From the NCBI RefSeq assembly GCF_009789225.1, contig NZ_WSTA01000023.1, forward strand, positions 1-49,337: DNA of 49,337 nucleotides. The letters are read 5' to 3'. Origin of the DNA: Agromyces seonyuensis (GTDB lineage Bacteria; Actinomycetota; Actinomycetes; Actinomycetales; Microbacteriaceae). The notes beneath the pieces were generated by a model. The model was not told where the DNA came from, did not search any database, and was given only the letters and a program-made list of their open reading frames with translations. The position numbers were made by a program, and so were the translations under genes. Of the stretch, positions 20,066 to 29,385 are shown piece after piece; position 1 is the stretch's first letter; every line of letters begins with the position of its first letter.

Positions 20066-21649
20066 CTACGCGACCGACGCCGGGGACATCGCCCCGTCGA
20101 GCACCGCCTGGATGCGGTCCTTGCAGCCGCCGCACCCGGTGCCCGCGCGAGTGGCCGCGCCGACCTCGGAGACGCACGTCGCCCCGCACGCGGCGGCGTC
20201 GGCGATGCGACCGGCGCTCACGCCGTTGCACCAGCAGATCGTCGTCTCGGGGGTGATCGTCGCGGACTCGGACGACGGGTCGTGATCGGCGCCGTCGAAG
20301 CGCAGCAGCAGCGAACGGTCGGCGGGCAGTTCGCCGCCGCGGTCGAAGAGGATCGTGAGCTCGGCCGCGGTGCGCGGCATCCCGACGGCGACGAAGCCGG
20401 TGAGCACGCCCGCGCGCGTGAGGGTCTTGACGTAGGCGCCGTGCTCGGGGTCGGCCCACTGCGCGACCCGGCGGCCGTCCTCGGGGGAGTCCCACGGCTC
20501 GGCCGCGACGTCGCCCACGGCGACGCAGTCGACGCCCTCGCCCTTCAGCATGACGACGGCGGGGCGTTCGGCGGGCGGCGGCACGTCGAACGGCGCACCG
20601 GATGCCTCGGCGCTCAGCCGCGCCGCGAGCCAGTCGGCCTGCTGCCAGCCGGGGCCGATGAGCCCGGAGGGCCCGCCGCCGATCCGCCCGCCGGCATCGC
20701 CCTCCGCGGGCGGGTCGGCGACGTGGGCGCAGTCGCCGATCGCGTGCACCGACGGGTCGCTCCACGACGTCAGCGTGCGGTCGACGACGACGCCCTGCTC
20801 GACGCGGAGGCCGGCGAGCGTCGCGAGTTCGCTGCGGGCGCCGACGCCGCACGAGAGCACGAGGAGCGAGCCGTGCACGTGCTTGCCGTCGGCCGTGACG
20901 AGGGCGTCGAAGTGCGCCTCGCCGGTCGTCTCGTCGTGCCGGTAGGCGATCGCCTCCGCACGGGAATGGGCGACGATGCCGACGCCCGCCCGGCGCAGCG
21001 ACTGGGCGAGGGTGAGCCCGCCGCCCCGGTCGAGGTTGCGGGGCATCGGCGTCGGCCCGTGGTGCACGACGACGACCTCGCAGCCGGCCCGCGCGGCGAG
21101 CAGTGCGAACTCGAGCCCGAGCACGCCGGCACCGAGCACGACGATGCGCCGCCGGCCCTCGACCGCCGCCGCGACGCGGGCCGCATCCTCGAGATCGCGG
21201 AGCGTCGTGACGCCCGAGGGGAGCGCGTCGTCGGCGCCCACGAGCGCGGTTCCCGCCCGCTCGAGCGAAGTGCGGTCGCGGGCGACGCGGAGGATGCCGT
21301 CCAGCGTGGGCACGTTCGCCCGGGCGCCGGTGGCGAAGACGATGCGGTCGTACTCGACCGGCTCGCCGTCCTCGAGGAGCGCGGTCCGCGCCGCCGCATC
21401 CACCGACACGACCCGCGTGCCGAGCCGCACCCGGACGCCGGCCTCGGCCAGCGCGTCCGGGTCCTGCACGACGATCTCGTCGAAGACCGGACCGCCCACC
21501 GCGTGCTCGGCCACGAGCACCCGGTTGTATGCGGGCACCGGCTCGGCGCCGACGAGCGTGAGCTCGACCGACCCCGAGCGGACGGCGGGCACGAGCTCCT
21601 CGGCGAGGCGGGCCCCGACCGGTCCGGATCCGACGACGAGGACCCGCAT
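20066..21649 (-). CDS. nasB: FAD/NAD(P)H oxidoreductase with BFD-like [2Fe-2S] domain, electron donor subunit of nitrate reductase
   Basis: 527 residues. N-terminal Rossmann motif VVGSGPVGARLAEE, ATGARANVPTLDG, a second NAD-binding motif VVLGAGVLGLEFALLAARAG, and AIGDCAHVADPP, i.e. a NirB/NasB-type pyridine nucleotide-disulphide oxidoreductase. The C-terminus has CWCNGVSAG ... CGATC ... GTGCGGCKD, a bacterioferritin-associated-ferredoxin-like [2Fe-2S] domain as found in NasB. It lacks the siroheme/4Fe-4S domains of nitrite reductase, so electron transfer to NasA is the likely role. ATG 21649; a GTG directly before it is an alternative. It follows narK by 58 bp on the same strand, so narK-nasB is probably one operon. 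Confidence 0.8.
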   Translation of the reverse strand: MRVLVVGSGPVGARLAEELVPAVRSGSVELTLVGAEPVPAYNRVLVAEHAVGGPVFDEIVVQDPDALAEAGVRVRLGTRVVSVDAAARTALLEDGEPVEYDRIVFATGARANVPTLDGILRVARDRTSLERAGTALVGADDALPSGVTTLRDLEDAARVAAAVEGRRRIVVLGAGVLGLEFALLAARAGCEVVVVHHGPTPMPRNLDRGGGLTLAQSLRRAGVGIVAHSRAEAIAYRHDETTGEAHFDALVTADGKHVHGSLLVLSCGVGARSELATLAGLRVEQGVVVDRTLTSWSDPSVHAIGDCAHVADPPAEGDAGGRIGGGPSGLIGPGWQQADWLAARLSAEASGAPFDVPPPAERPAVVMLKGEGVDCVAVGDVAAEPWDSPEDGRRVAQWADPEHGAYVKTLTRAGVLTGFVAVGMPRTAAELTILFDRGGELPADRSLLLRFDGADHDPSSESATITPETTICWCNGVSAGRIADAAACGATCVSEVGAATRAGTGCGGCKDRIQAVLDGAMSPASVA

Positions 21650-21707
21650 CACCGGTCCGCCTCCGGCCGGGATCCGACGACGGCAGTGCCGTGGAGGAGT
21701 GCGCCCA

Positions 21708-23138
21708 TCAGATGCGGTGTCCGGCGAGGGTGCCGCGGGGGCGGACGTAGACGAAGACGGTGATGAGGAGGAAGACCGCGTAGGCCGCGACGAAGCCGAG
21801 GAACGCCGCCGAGTAGCCGCCGGTGGCACCGTGCGAGGCGTTGAGCACCTGAGGGATGAGGAAGCCGCCGTAGGCGCCGATCGCGGAGATGATGCCGAGC
21901 GCGGCCGCCGACCGGCGCTGCGCGTCCTTCGCGCGAGGGTCGTCGGGACCGGTGGCGCCGCTCGTCGCGAGGAAGACCGCCGGGATCATCCGGTAGGTCG
22001 CACCGTTGCCGACACCGGCCGCCGCGAACAGCACCAGGAAGCTCACGAGGAACAGCCAGAACGACCCGAGCGGCAGGGTGAGCACGACCGAGAGTGCGAC
22101 GGCGCCCATGACCGCGAACGCGACGACGGCGATCGTCGCGCCGCCGAAACGGTCGGCGAGCTTGCCGCCGTACGGGCGGGCCAGCGAACCGACGAGCGCC
22201 CCGAGGAACGCCAGCGTGATGGCGGCCGGGCCGATCGGGATCGTCGCGAACGCCGGGAACTGGTCGGCGATGAGCTTCGGGAAGACGCCGGCGAAGCCGA
22301 TGAACGAGCCGAACGTGCCGATGTAGAGCAGGGCGAGCAGCCACAGGTGCGGCTCCTTGAGCGCGGCGGCGCTCGCGCCGAGGTCGGCCTTCGCGCTCGT
22401 CAGGTTGTCCATCTTGCGCCAGGCGCCGAACGCGGCGATGAGGATGAGGGGCACCCAGATCCAGCCGGCGACGCCGAGCCCCAGGCCGAGGGACGCGGCC
22501 GCGGAGAGCGCGACGACGATCGGCACGACGAGCTGGGCGACCGCGGCGCCGAGGTTGCCGCCCGCGGCGTTGAGGCCGAGCGCCCAGCCCTTCTCCGCCT
22601 GCGGGTAGAAGAAGGTGATGTTCGACATCGAGGAGGCGAAGTTGCCGCCGCCGAATCCCGCCAGGCCGGCCACCGTGAGGAGCACCCAGAACGGCGTCTC
22701 CGGGTTGCCGACCGCGAGCGCGAGGCCGACCGAGGGCAGCAGGAGGAGCAGGGCCGACACGATCGTCCAGTTGCGCCCGCCGACGAGCGGCACCATGAAC
22801 GAGTACGGGATGCGCAGGGTCGCGCCCACGAGGCTCGGCAGCGAGATGAGCCAGAAGCTCTGGCTCGTCGTGAGGTCGAAGCCGGCGCCGGGCAGCAGCA
22901 CGACGACGATCGACCAGAGCTGCCAGACGACGAAGCCGAGGAACTCGGCGAAGATCGACCAGCCGAGGTTGCGGCGTGCGATCGCGCGGCCCTGTCCGGC
23001 CCACTGACCGGCGTCCTCGGGGTTCCAGCCGGAGATCCACCGGCCGGGGAGGAAGCGCAGTGGCGCTGCGGCGACGTCGGTCGTCGCGGTGGTCGTCGAG
23101 TCGGTCGGTGCGTCGGTGGGGTTGAGCGTTTCGGTCAC
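21708..23138 (-). CDS. narK: Nitrate/nitrite transporter (NarK family, MFS)
   Basis: 476 residues with about 12 transmembrane helices. Both nitrate-signature regions are present: GFGGGNFASSMSNITFFYP and the later AAGVGNGATYRMIP. It imports nitrate, possibly in exchange for nitrite. The GTG start at 23138 is chosen because AGGAGG lies 5 nt upstream; an open frame continues upstream but has no such signal. A 59-residue hydrophilic Thr/Pro-rich N-terminus precedes helix 1. The GlnR-like site at 23198-23235 lies about 60 bp upstream of the start. Confidence 0.93.
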   Translation of the reverse strand: MTETLNPTDAPTDSTTTATTDVAAAPLRFLPGRWISGWNPEDAGQWAGQGRAIARRNLGWSIFAEFLGFVVWQLWSIVVVLLPGAGFDLTTSQSFWLISLPSLVGATLRIPYSFMVPLVGGRNWTIVSALLLLLPSVGLALAVGNPETPFWVLLTVAGLAGFGGGNFASSMSNITFFYPQAEKGWALGLNAAGGNLGAAVAQLVVPIVVALSAAASLGLGLGVAGWIWVPLILIAAFGAWRKMDNLTSAKADLGASAAALKEPHLWLLALLYIGTFGSFIGFAGVFPKLIADQFPAFATIPIGPAAITLAFLGALVGSLARPYGGKLADRFGGATIAVVAFAVMGAVALSVVLTLPLGSFWLFLVSFLVLFAAAGVGNGATYRMIPAVFLATSGATGPDDPRAKDAQRRSAAALGIISAIGAYGGFLIPQVLNASHGATGGYSAAFLGFVAAYAVFLLITVFVYVRPRGTLAGHRI

Positions 23139-23197
23139 GGGAACCTCCTGCGTGCGCAGTGCCGGTGGATGAGTGGTTCCGACGCTACGGAGCGGGT

Positions 23198-23235
23198 GTT
23201 TCCCCGGTCCGCGCCCCCGGTAACACCCGCCGAAC
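23198..23235 (-). promoter_or_regulatory. GlnR-like operator upstream of narK
   Basis: Read on the minus strand: GTTCG-n6-GTTAC-n6-CGCGG-n6-GAAAC, half-sites in 11-bp phase, similar in layout to the actinobacterial GlnR box (gTnAc-n6-GaAAc). The core GGTGTTACC (GGTAACACC on the plus strand, 23219-23227) recurs at 28084 and 30169, both upstream of genes of the same pathway. The regulator is inferred, not shown. Confidence 0.5.
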
Positions 23236-23334
23236 GTTGTCCCCACCGGACCCGGACCGGACTGTGAGGACCGTGTGACGCCCGCGACTCACCCGCGGCG
23301 CGGCGGGTGCGGGCGTCGGCCTCCATGGCGCCGA

Positions 23335-24522
23335 TCAGTCGTCGAGGACGGCGATGCGGTAGCCGCGCTTGACGACCGTCGCGACGAGTCCCGGCGCGTC
23401 GAGCGCCGTGCGCAGGCGGCTGAGCGCCATGTCGAGCACGTGATCGTCGGGGTTGCCCGGCAGCGCCCGGGCGAGGTCGTCGCGCGAGACGACGGCGCCG
23501 CGCGCGAGGAAGATCGTGCGGAACACGGCGAGCTGCGTGGGCGTGAGCGGCACCCGCCGACCACCGATGCGCACGACCGTGCCGCGCAGCTGCACCCGGC
23601 CGTGGGCGGTCTCGAGGCCGCCGGCCGCGCTGCGCTCGAGCTCCTCGCACACGAGGCGGATGAGCGCGCCCATGCGGAAGCGGTCCGGCTGGATCGGCGA
23701 GATGCCGACGTCGACGAGCGGCGCCGCGGTCACCGGGCCGACCGCGGCGACGAGCACCGAGTCGCGCAGGGCGGCGATGAGCTCCCGTTCGCGGCCGAGT
23801 GTGGCGGCCGTGGCGAGGAGGGCGTCGACGGCCGGGGCGCTCGTGAACGTGACGGCGTCGAGCTGCGCGGAGCAGACCGCGTCGATGAGGCGGGCCACGC
23901 GGGTGTCGCCCTCGTCGGGCTCGCGCCACTGGTACGGGGCGACCGTCAGCACGCGCGGGTGCACGGCGCGGAGGCGGTCGAGCTGCGGGGCATCCGTCAT
24001 GCCGTGCAGCTGCACGGCGACCGTGAGCCCCGACGGGAACTCCTCGAGCACCTTGTCGACGAGGGAGGGGGTCGTCTCCTCGCGGCTCATGCCGACGTCG
24101 TCGAGGCCGGCCGCTCGGATGCCGCCGCGGGCTTTCGGCCCCCGCACGAGGATGCTCGTGTTCGACAGCGCGTCGACGAGGTCGTCGCCGAGGCCCGCCG
24201 CGTCGGCGACCTCGAACCAGCGGCGCACGCCGTACGCGGTCGTCGCGAGCAGCACGTCGGGGCGGGCGGCGATGATGTCGTGCGTCGCCTCGATCACCGG
24301 GTCGTCGCGGTGCGCGTTGGCGATGTGCAGCGTCGGCGCGTGCAGGACGCTCGCGCCGCGGCGCTCGAACGCGTCGATGAGGTCGCCGGCGCGGCGATCG
24401 CTCGTGACGCCGATGCGGAACCCTTCGAGCTGATCGGGCCGGAAGCCGAGCACGCGCTCGCCGGGCTCCTCGAACGGTGCGCCGCTGTGCGCGGGGCCGT
24501 CTCCGGCGAGCACGTCGTTCAC
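23335..24522 (-). CDS. nnaR: Uroporphyrinogen-III synthase-like / winged-helix transcriptional regulator (NnaR-like)
   Basis: 395 residues in two domains. Residues about 35-280 form a HemD-like domain (FRIGVTSDRRAGDLIDAFERRGA, LLATTAYGVRRWFE, FTSAPAVDALL). Residues about 300-395 form an OmpR/PhoB-type winged helix (VPLTPTQLAVFRTIFLARG, VLDMALSRLRTAL, VVKRGYRI). This fusion is known in actinobacteria next to nitrate genes: Rv0260c beside narK3 in M. tuberculosis, and NnaR, an activator of nitrate/nitrite assimilation, in M. smegmatis. GTG 24522 overlaps the cobA stop (GTGA), so it is the last gene of nirB-cobA-nnaR. Whether it still makes uroporphyrinogen III cannot be told. Confidence 0.85.
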   Translation of the reverse strand: MNDVLAGDGPAHSGAPFEEPGERVLGFRPDQLEGFRIGVTSDRRAGDLIDAFERRGASVLHAPTLHIANAHRDDPVIEATHDIIAARPDVLLATTAYGVRRWFEVADAAGLGDDLVDALSNTSILVRGPKARGGIRAAGLDDVGMSREETTPSLVDKVLEEFPSGLTVAVQLHGMTDAPQLDRLRAVHPRVLTVAPYQWREPDEGDTRVARLIDAVCSAQLDAVTFTSAPAVDALLATAATLGRERELIAALRDSVLVAAVGPVTAAPLVDVGISPIQPDRFRMGALIRLVCEELERSAAGGLETAHGRVQLRGTVVRIGGRRVPLTPTQLAVFRTIFLARGAVVSRDDLARALPGNPDDHVLDMALSRLRTALDAPGLVATVVKRGYRIAVLDD

Positions 24523-25337
24523 GTCGCCGCCGTGGAGAGGGTCGCGCCGAGGCGCTCGGCGCGGTCGACGAGTTCGGCGGCCGTCGCGTCGCCGGCGTAG
24601 GCGAGGCGCACGACCTCGCCGATGACGACGACCGCGGGGGAGGCGACGCCGGCCGTGTGCGCGTCGACGACGATGGAGTCGAGCGAGCCGATCGTCGTGC
24701 GCTGCTCGGGGGAGCATCCGCGTTCGATGATCGCGACGGGGGTGCCGGCGCCGAGGCCGTGCCGGGCGAGACCCGGCGCGATCTGGGGGAGCGTGTTGAC
24801 GCCCATGAGCACGACGATCGTGCCGCCGAGCTTCGCGAGGTGCTCGAGTTCGTCCTCGTCGAGCGGGGCGTGGCCCGAGACGACCGTGAAGAGGCGGGTG
24901 ATGCCGCGGTGCGTGAGCGGGATGCCCGCGGCGGCCGGCACGGCGATCGAGCTCGTCACGCCGGGCACGACGACGACGGGGATGCCCGCCGCATGGCACG
25001 CGAGCACCTCCTCGCTGCCGCGGCCGAAGACGTACGGGTCGCCGCCCTTCAGCCGCACGACGTGGGCGCCGCGGCGCGCGTGCTCGACGATGAGGGCGTT
25101 GATGCCGGACTGGTCGACGGGGTGGTGGCCGGGACGCTTGCCGACGTCGATGAGCTCGGCGTCGGGCGCGAGCTCGGCGAGGCGGTCGTGGGGCGCGAGA
25201 CGGTCGTAGAGGACGACGTCGGCGGTGCGGAGCGCTTCGAGGGCGGCTGCGGTCAGGAGTGCGTCGTCGCCGGGCCCGCCGCCGGCGATGGTCGCACGTC
25301 CCAGCGCCGGTGCGGGATCGGTCATGCGGAGCATCAT
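24519..25337 (-). CDS. cobA: Uroporphyrinogen-III C-methyltransferase (siroheme synthesis)
   Basis: 272 residues, a single SUMT domain. Motifs: GGGPGDDALLT, VVLYDRL, GKRPGHH, RLKGGDPYVFGRG, GVTSSIAVPAAAGIPLTHRG and ERGCSPEQRTTIG. It makes precorrin-2 from uroporphyrinogen III with two SAM, the first step to siroheme, the prosthetic group of NirB. Unlike CysG it has no dehydrogenase/chelatase half; the CbiX-like genes at 28570 and 30235 could supply chelation. ATG 25337 overlaps the nirB stop (ATGA); ATG 25325 is an alternative start. Confidence 0.92.
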   Translation of the reverse strand: MMLRMTDPAPALGRATIAGGGPGDDALLTAAALEALRTADVVLYDRLAPHDRLAELAPDAELIDVGKRPGHHPVDQSGINALIVEHARRGAHVVRLKGGDPYVFGRGSEEVLACHAAGIPVVVVPGVTSSIAVPAAAGIPLTHRGITRLFTVVSGHAPLDEDELEHLAKLGGTIVVLMGVNTLPQIAPGLARHGLGAGTPVAIIERGCSPEQRTTIGSLDSIVVDAHTAGVASPAVVVIGEVVRLAYAGDATAAELVDRAERLGATLSTAAT

Positions 25338-27952
25338 GACATGACTGCGGGGCGGACCGTGGGCATCCCGAGCTCGACGGGACCGGCGGCCTCGCGTTCC
25401 TCGGCCGTGGCCGGACGGATCTGCCCGCGCTCCAGGACCGTCTCGATCGACGGATCCGCGGCGTCCGGGGCGTTCACGAAGCTCCGGAAACGGCGCAGCC
25501 GCTCGGGGTCGGCGAGGGTCGCCGCCCACTCGTCCTGGTAGTCGCCCACATGACGTTCCATTGCGGCCTCGAGTTCCGCGGCGAGGCCGAGGGAGTCGTC
25601 GACGACGACGTCGCGGACGTGGTCGAGGCCGCCGGGGAGGTCCTCCATCCAGCGCGCGGTGCGCTGGAGGCGGTCGGCGGTGCGGATGTAGTACATGAGG
25701 TAGCGGTCGATGTACTTGATGAGCGTCTCGTCGTCGAGGTCGCTCGCGAGCAGCTGCGCGTGGGCGGGCTGGAAGCCGCCGTTGCCGCCGACGTACATGT
25801 TCCAGCCCTGGTCGGTCGCGATGACGCCGACGTCCTTGCCGCGGGCCTCCGCGCACTCGCGGGCGCAGCCCGAGACGCCGATCTTGAGCTTGTGCGGGGA
25901 ACGCAGTCCCCGGTAGCGCAGTTCGATCTGCACGGCCATGCCGACGGAGTCCTGCACGCCGAAGCGGCACCAGGTCGAGCCGACGCAGCTCTTCACGTTG
26001 CGGAGCGCCTTGCCGTAGGCCTGCCCGGACTCCATGCCGCCGTCGACGAGCCGCTGCCAGATCTCGGGGAGCTGCTCGAGGCGGGCGCCGAACAGGTCGA
26101 TGCGCTGACCGCCGGTGATCTTCGTGTAGAGCCCGTAGTCGGTCGCGACCTGGGCGATGACGGCGAGCTTGGCGGGCGTGATCTCGCCGCCGGGGATGCG
26201 CGGGACGACCGAGTAGGTGCCGTCCTTCTGCATGTTCGCCATGGCGCGGTCGTTCGTGTCCTGCAGTCCGCCGCGACCCTCGTCGAGGATGTGGCGGCCG
26301 TGCTGGCTCGCGAGGATGCCGGCGACGGCCGGCTTGCAGATGTCGCAGCCGCGGCCCGTGCCGTAGCGGCCGAGCACCTCGTCGAACGAGGTCAGCCCGA
26401 GCACGGAGACGGCCTCGAAGAGCTCCTGCCGGCTGAGCGCGAAGTGCTCGCAGAGGGCGCGGCTGACGGTGACGCCCGACTTCGTCAGTTCCGCCTCGAA
26501 GAGCTTCTTGAGCAGCGGCACGCACGAGCCGCACTGGGTGCCGGCGCGCGAGCATCCCTTGACCTCGCCGAAGTCGTGGCAGGGCGCCCCGCCCTCGCCG
26601 CCGCCCGAGATGACGCCGCGCACCGTGCCGGCGGTGACGTTGTTGCACGAGCAGAGCACGGCGTCGTCGGGCAGTTCCACGCCCGCGGGGGCGTCGCCGG
26701 AGGAGGAGAGGAACGCGCCGGGCTCGGCGGGGAGCTCGCGGCCGAGCAGCGGCCGCAGCCCCGCGTACGGGGAGGCGTCGCCGACGAAGACGCCGCCGAG
26801 GAGGGTCTTCGCATCGTCGGAGACGACGATCTTCTGGTAGAGCCCGCGCGCCGGGTCGGCGTACACGACCTCGAGGGCGCCCGGCTCCCGGCCGAACGCG
26901 TCGCCGAAGCTCGCGACATCCACGCCCGAGAGCTTGAGCTTCGTCGCGTCGTCGATGCTGGTGAACTCGGCGTCCCCGCCCAGCAGACGATCGGCGACGA
27001 CCTCCGCCATCGCGTTCGCGGGCGCCACGAGGCCGATGCACCGGCCGAACGCACTCGCGACCTCGCCGATGGCCCAGACGTTGGGGTCGGAGGAGCGGCA
27101 GTCCGAGCCGATCGCGACGCCGCCGCGCGGGCCGAGGTCGATTCCCGCGTCGCGCGCGAGCTCGTCGCGCGGCGAGATGCCGATCGCGAAGATCACGAGG
27201 TCGGCCGGCACGAGCACGTCGTCGGTGAGGCGCACGCCCGTGACGCGCTCGCCGGAGCCGTCCGCGGCATCCGCGTCGGCGACGGTCTCGATCGCGGCCG
27301 GGCGCACCCCGAGGTGCAGGTGCAGGCCGTCGGCGGCGATGAGACGGCCGAGCGCCTGGCCGGCGCCTTCGTCGAGCTGGGCCGACATGAGCCACTTGCC
27401 CGAGTGGACGAGCACCGAGTGGCGCCCGAGCCGGTGCAGGCCGCCGGCGGCCTCGAGGCCGAGCAGGCCGCCGCCCGCGACGACGACGCGCGCCGGTCGC
27501 CCCTCGCGCGTCTCGATCTCGGCGCACTCCGCGAGCAGCCGGTCGAGGTCGTCGACCGTGCGGTAGACGCGGGCGAGCGGCGAGCCCGGGATCGCGGGCA
27601 CCGGGGCGCTCGAACCCGTCGCCAGCACGAGCTCGTCGTAGGGGACGGTCTCGCCGGCGTCCGTCGCCACCGTACGGGCGGCGCGGTCGAGCGAGACGAC
27701 CTTCACGCCCGTCGACAGGGTCACCCGCGGGTCGTCCCAGATCGCCGGGGCCAGCGTCAGGTCGGCCGTGCCGTCGAGGCGCTTCGAGAGCTGCACCCGG
27801 TCGTAGGGCCGACGGGGTTCCTCGCCGAAGACGCGGACCTCGACGGGCTCGTCCGCGGCCGAGGCCGCGCTCGCGAGCGCCTCGACGAAGCGGTGGGCGG
27901 CGGGGCCGCCGCCTGCGACGACGATGCGGCGTGGCGTGGACGTTGCGCTCAT
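25334..27952 (-). CDS. nirB: Assimilatory nitrite reductase [NAD(P)H], large subunit
   Basis: 872 residues, standard NirB length. N-terminal FAD/NAD-binding oxidoreductase (VVAGGGPAAHRFVEA, VVAGGGLLGLEAAGGLHRLG), BFD-like [2Fe-2S] region (LCSCNNVTAG ... CSRAGTQCGSC), then ferredoxin half-domains and the siroheme/[4Fe-4S] ligands in KSCVGSTWCRFG and VSGCARECAEARG. It reduces nitrite to ammonium with six electrons from NAD(P)H. GAGGAGACCC precedes ATG 27952. It leads the operon nirB-cobA-nnaR. Its small subunit nirD is divergent rather than downstream, so both are expressed from the 219-bp spacer. Confidence 0.96.
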   Translation of the reverse strand: MSATSTPRRIVVAGGGPAAHRFVEALASAASAADEPVEVRVFGEEPRRPYDRVQLSKRLDGTADLTLAPAIWDDPRVTLSTGVKVVSLDRAARTVATDAGETVPYDELVLATGSSAPVPAIPGSPLARVYRTVDDLDRLLAECAEIETREGRPARVVVAGGGLLGLEAAGGLHRLGRHSVLVHSGKWLMSAQLDEGAGQALGRLIAADGLHLHLGVRPAAIETVADADAADGSGERVTGVRLTDDVLVPADLVIFAIGISPRDELARDAGIDLGPRGGVAIGSDCRSSDPNVWAIGEVASAFGRCIGLVAPANAMAEVVADRLLGGDAEFTSIDDATKLKLSGVDVASFGDAFGREPGALEVVYADPARGLYQKIVVSDDAKTLLGGVFVGDASPYAGLRPLLGRELPAEPGAFLSSSGDAPAGVELPDDAVLCSCNNVTAGTVRGVISGGGEGGAPCHDFGEVKGCSRAGTQCGSCVPLLKKLFEAELTKSGVTVSRALCEHFALSRQELFEAVSVLGLTSFDEVLGRYGTGRGCDICKPAVAGILASQHGRHILDEGRGGLQDTNDRAMANMQKDGTYSVVPRIPGGEITPAKLAVIAQVATDYGLYTKITGGQRIDLFGARLEQLPEIWQRLVDGGMESGQAYGKALRNVKSCVGSTWCRFGVQDSVGMAVQIELRYRGLRSPHKLKIGVSGCARECAEARGKDVGVIATDQGWNMYVGGNGGFQPAHAQLLASDLDDETLIKYIDRYLMYYIRTADRLQRTARWMEDLPGGLDHVRDVVVDDSLGLAAELEAAMERHVGDYQDEWAATLADPERLRRFRSFVNAPDAADPSIETVLERGQIRPATAEEREAAGPVELGMPTVRPAVMS

Positions 27953-28070
27953 GGGTCTCCTCGATCCGGTGCGATGCCGTCACGCTATGCGGGCGCGGTG
28001 TCGGCGTCGTTGCCCTCGGATCACCGTCCGTTTCAGTGTCCCCACCGCTCGATCGGATGCCGGTGAGGTC

Positions 28071-28092
28071 GGTTTCACCCAGGGGTAACACC
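28071..28092. promoter_or_regulatory. GlnR-like operator between nirB and nirD
   Basis: GGTTTCACCC-AGG-GGTAACACC on the plus strand; on the minus strand GTTAC-n6-GTGAA with GAAAC overlapping. It shares GGTAACACC with the sites at 23219 and 30169. It lies 79 bp before the nirD start and about 120 bp before the nirB start, so it could control both. The spacer 27953-28171 contains no gene. Confidence 0.5.
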
Positions 28093-28171
28093 GCGCGCGG
28101 GCTCGCGAAACACGCGCTTCCTACGCTCGGCATCGGATGCTCGCCCGCGGTGCGTCCGGAAGGGGATCAGG

Positions 28172-28573
28172 ATGACGATCGCGATCGAGGCCGCCGACAC
28201 GGATGCCACCACGACGGCACCGTTCGAATGGCGCGCCGTGTGCCGCCTCGACGACCTCGAGGTCGGCTGGGGCGAAGCGGTGCTGCTCGGCGGGCTGCAG
28301 CTCGCCCTCGTGCTCGCCGCCCCCGACGAGCTCTACGCCGTCTCCCACCGCGACCCGAAGACCGGCTCCCACGTCATGGCGCGCGGCATCGTCGGCTCCA
28401 GGGGCGAGCGGCCGACGATCGCCTCGCCGCTGCTCAAGCAGGTCTACGACCTCGGCACGGGCGAGTGCCTGAGCGAACCGGGCCTCGCACTCGAGACCTA
28501 CCGCACGCGCGTCGTGGACGGCCGCGTCGACGTCGAGGTCCCGGCACCTGCGGCCCCGGGAGCGGACGCGTGA
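28172..28573 (+). CDS. nirD: Nitrite reductase small subunit NirD
   Basis: 133 residues, a Rieske-like fold without the iron-binding Cys/His pairs, as normal for NirD. Recognisable are the VSHRDPKTGSHVMARGIVGS stretch, IASPLLKQVYDLGTGECL and the RVVDGRVDVEV end. It assembles with NirB. AGGGGATCAGG precedes the ATG. It overlaps the next gene by GTGA, forming nirD-cbiX. Confidence 0.92.
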   Translation: MTIAIEAADTDATTTAPFEWRAVCRLDDLEVGWGEAVLLGGLQLALVLAAPDELYAVSHRDPKTGSHVMARGIVGSRGERPTIASPLLKQVYDLGTGECLSEPGLALETYRTRVVDGRVDVEVPAPAAPGADA

Positions 28574-29319
28574 GCGCGCCCGCCTTCCTCGCCATCTCGC
28601 ACGGCACCTCCTCGCCCGAAGGCGCCGCAGCGGTCGCCGACTACGTCGACGCCATCGCGGCTGCGGCCGCGGGCCGATTCCCGGGCGCGCTCGTCGCCGG
28701 CGGGTTCGTCGACGTGCAGCAGCCCGACGTGCCGAACGTGCTCGGCGGCCTCGACGAGTCGGCCGAGGCGGTCGTCGTGCCGCTACTCCTGAGCGCCGGC
28801 TACCACGTCCGCGTCGACCTGCGACGCGACCTCGACGCCGAGCGGCGGCCCTCCGCGCTCGCCGGAGCGCTCGGCCCCGACCACCGGCTCATCGACGTGC
28901 TCGTGCGACGTCTGCACGAGGCCGGCCTCCGCCGCGACGACGTCGTCGTGCTCGCCGCCGCGGGGTCGAGCGACGCCCACGCCGTCGAGGACTGCCGGGT
29001 CGTCGCGCAGCACCTCGGACTCCGGCTGCGCCGTCCCGTCTCCGTCGGGTTCATCTCGGCGGCGACGCCCGCCCTGCCCGATGCCGTGGCCGCGGCACGC
29101 GCCGCCCGCCCGGGCGCCCGCGTGGTCGTCGCGACCTACCTGCTCGCGCCCGGCTACTTCGCGGGTCTCGCCGAGGATGCCGGCGGCGACGTCACGAGCG
29201 CACCGCTCCTGACCGTCGGCGCCCCGGTGCCGCCCGAGCTCGTCGCCGTCGCCCTCGACCGCTACCAGGAGGCATCCGTACGCGTCGCCCAGCCCGTGCG
29301 CGAGCGCGCGCTGGCCTGA
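28570..29319 (+). CDS. CbiX/SirB-type sirohydrochlorin chelatase, copy 1
   Basis: 249 residues with two CbiX-like halves. The first has LAISHGTSSPEG and VVVPLLLSAGYHVRVDL; the catalytic-type His residues in SHGT and GYHV are present. The second half has VLAAAGSSDAHAVED and VVVATYLLAPGYFAGL. The enzyme inserts iron (or cobalt) into sirohydrochlorin; next to nirD and with cobA nearby, siroheme for NirB is the likely product. The GTG start overlaps the nirD stop. A paralogue is at 30235-30975, beyond trmD. Confidence 0.87.
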   Translation: MSAPAFLAISHGTSSPEGAAAVADYVDAIAAAAAGRFPGALVAGGFVDVQQPDVPNVLGGLDESAEAVVVPLLLSAGYHVRVDLRRDLDAERRPSALAGALGPDHRLIDVLVRRLHEAGLRRDDVVVLAAAGSSDAHAVEDCRVVAQHLGLRLRRPVSVGFISAATPALPDAVAAARAARPGARVVVATYLLAPGYFAGLAEDAGGDVTSAPLLTVGAPVPPELVAVALDRYQEASVRVAQPVRERALA

Positions 29320-29385
29320 GCGGGCGGTCCGCTCGCCGTCGCTCACCGCGGGCGTGCGCCCCCGGGCGGGCTCGGGCACCCCGCC

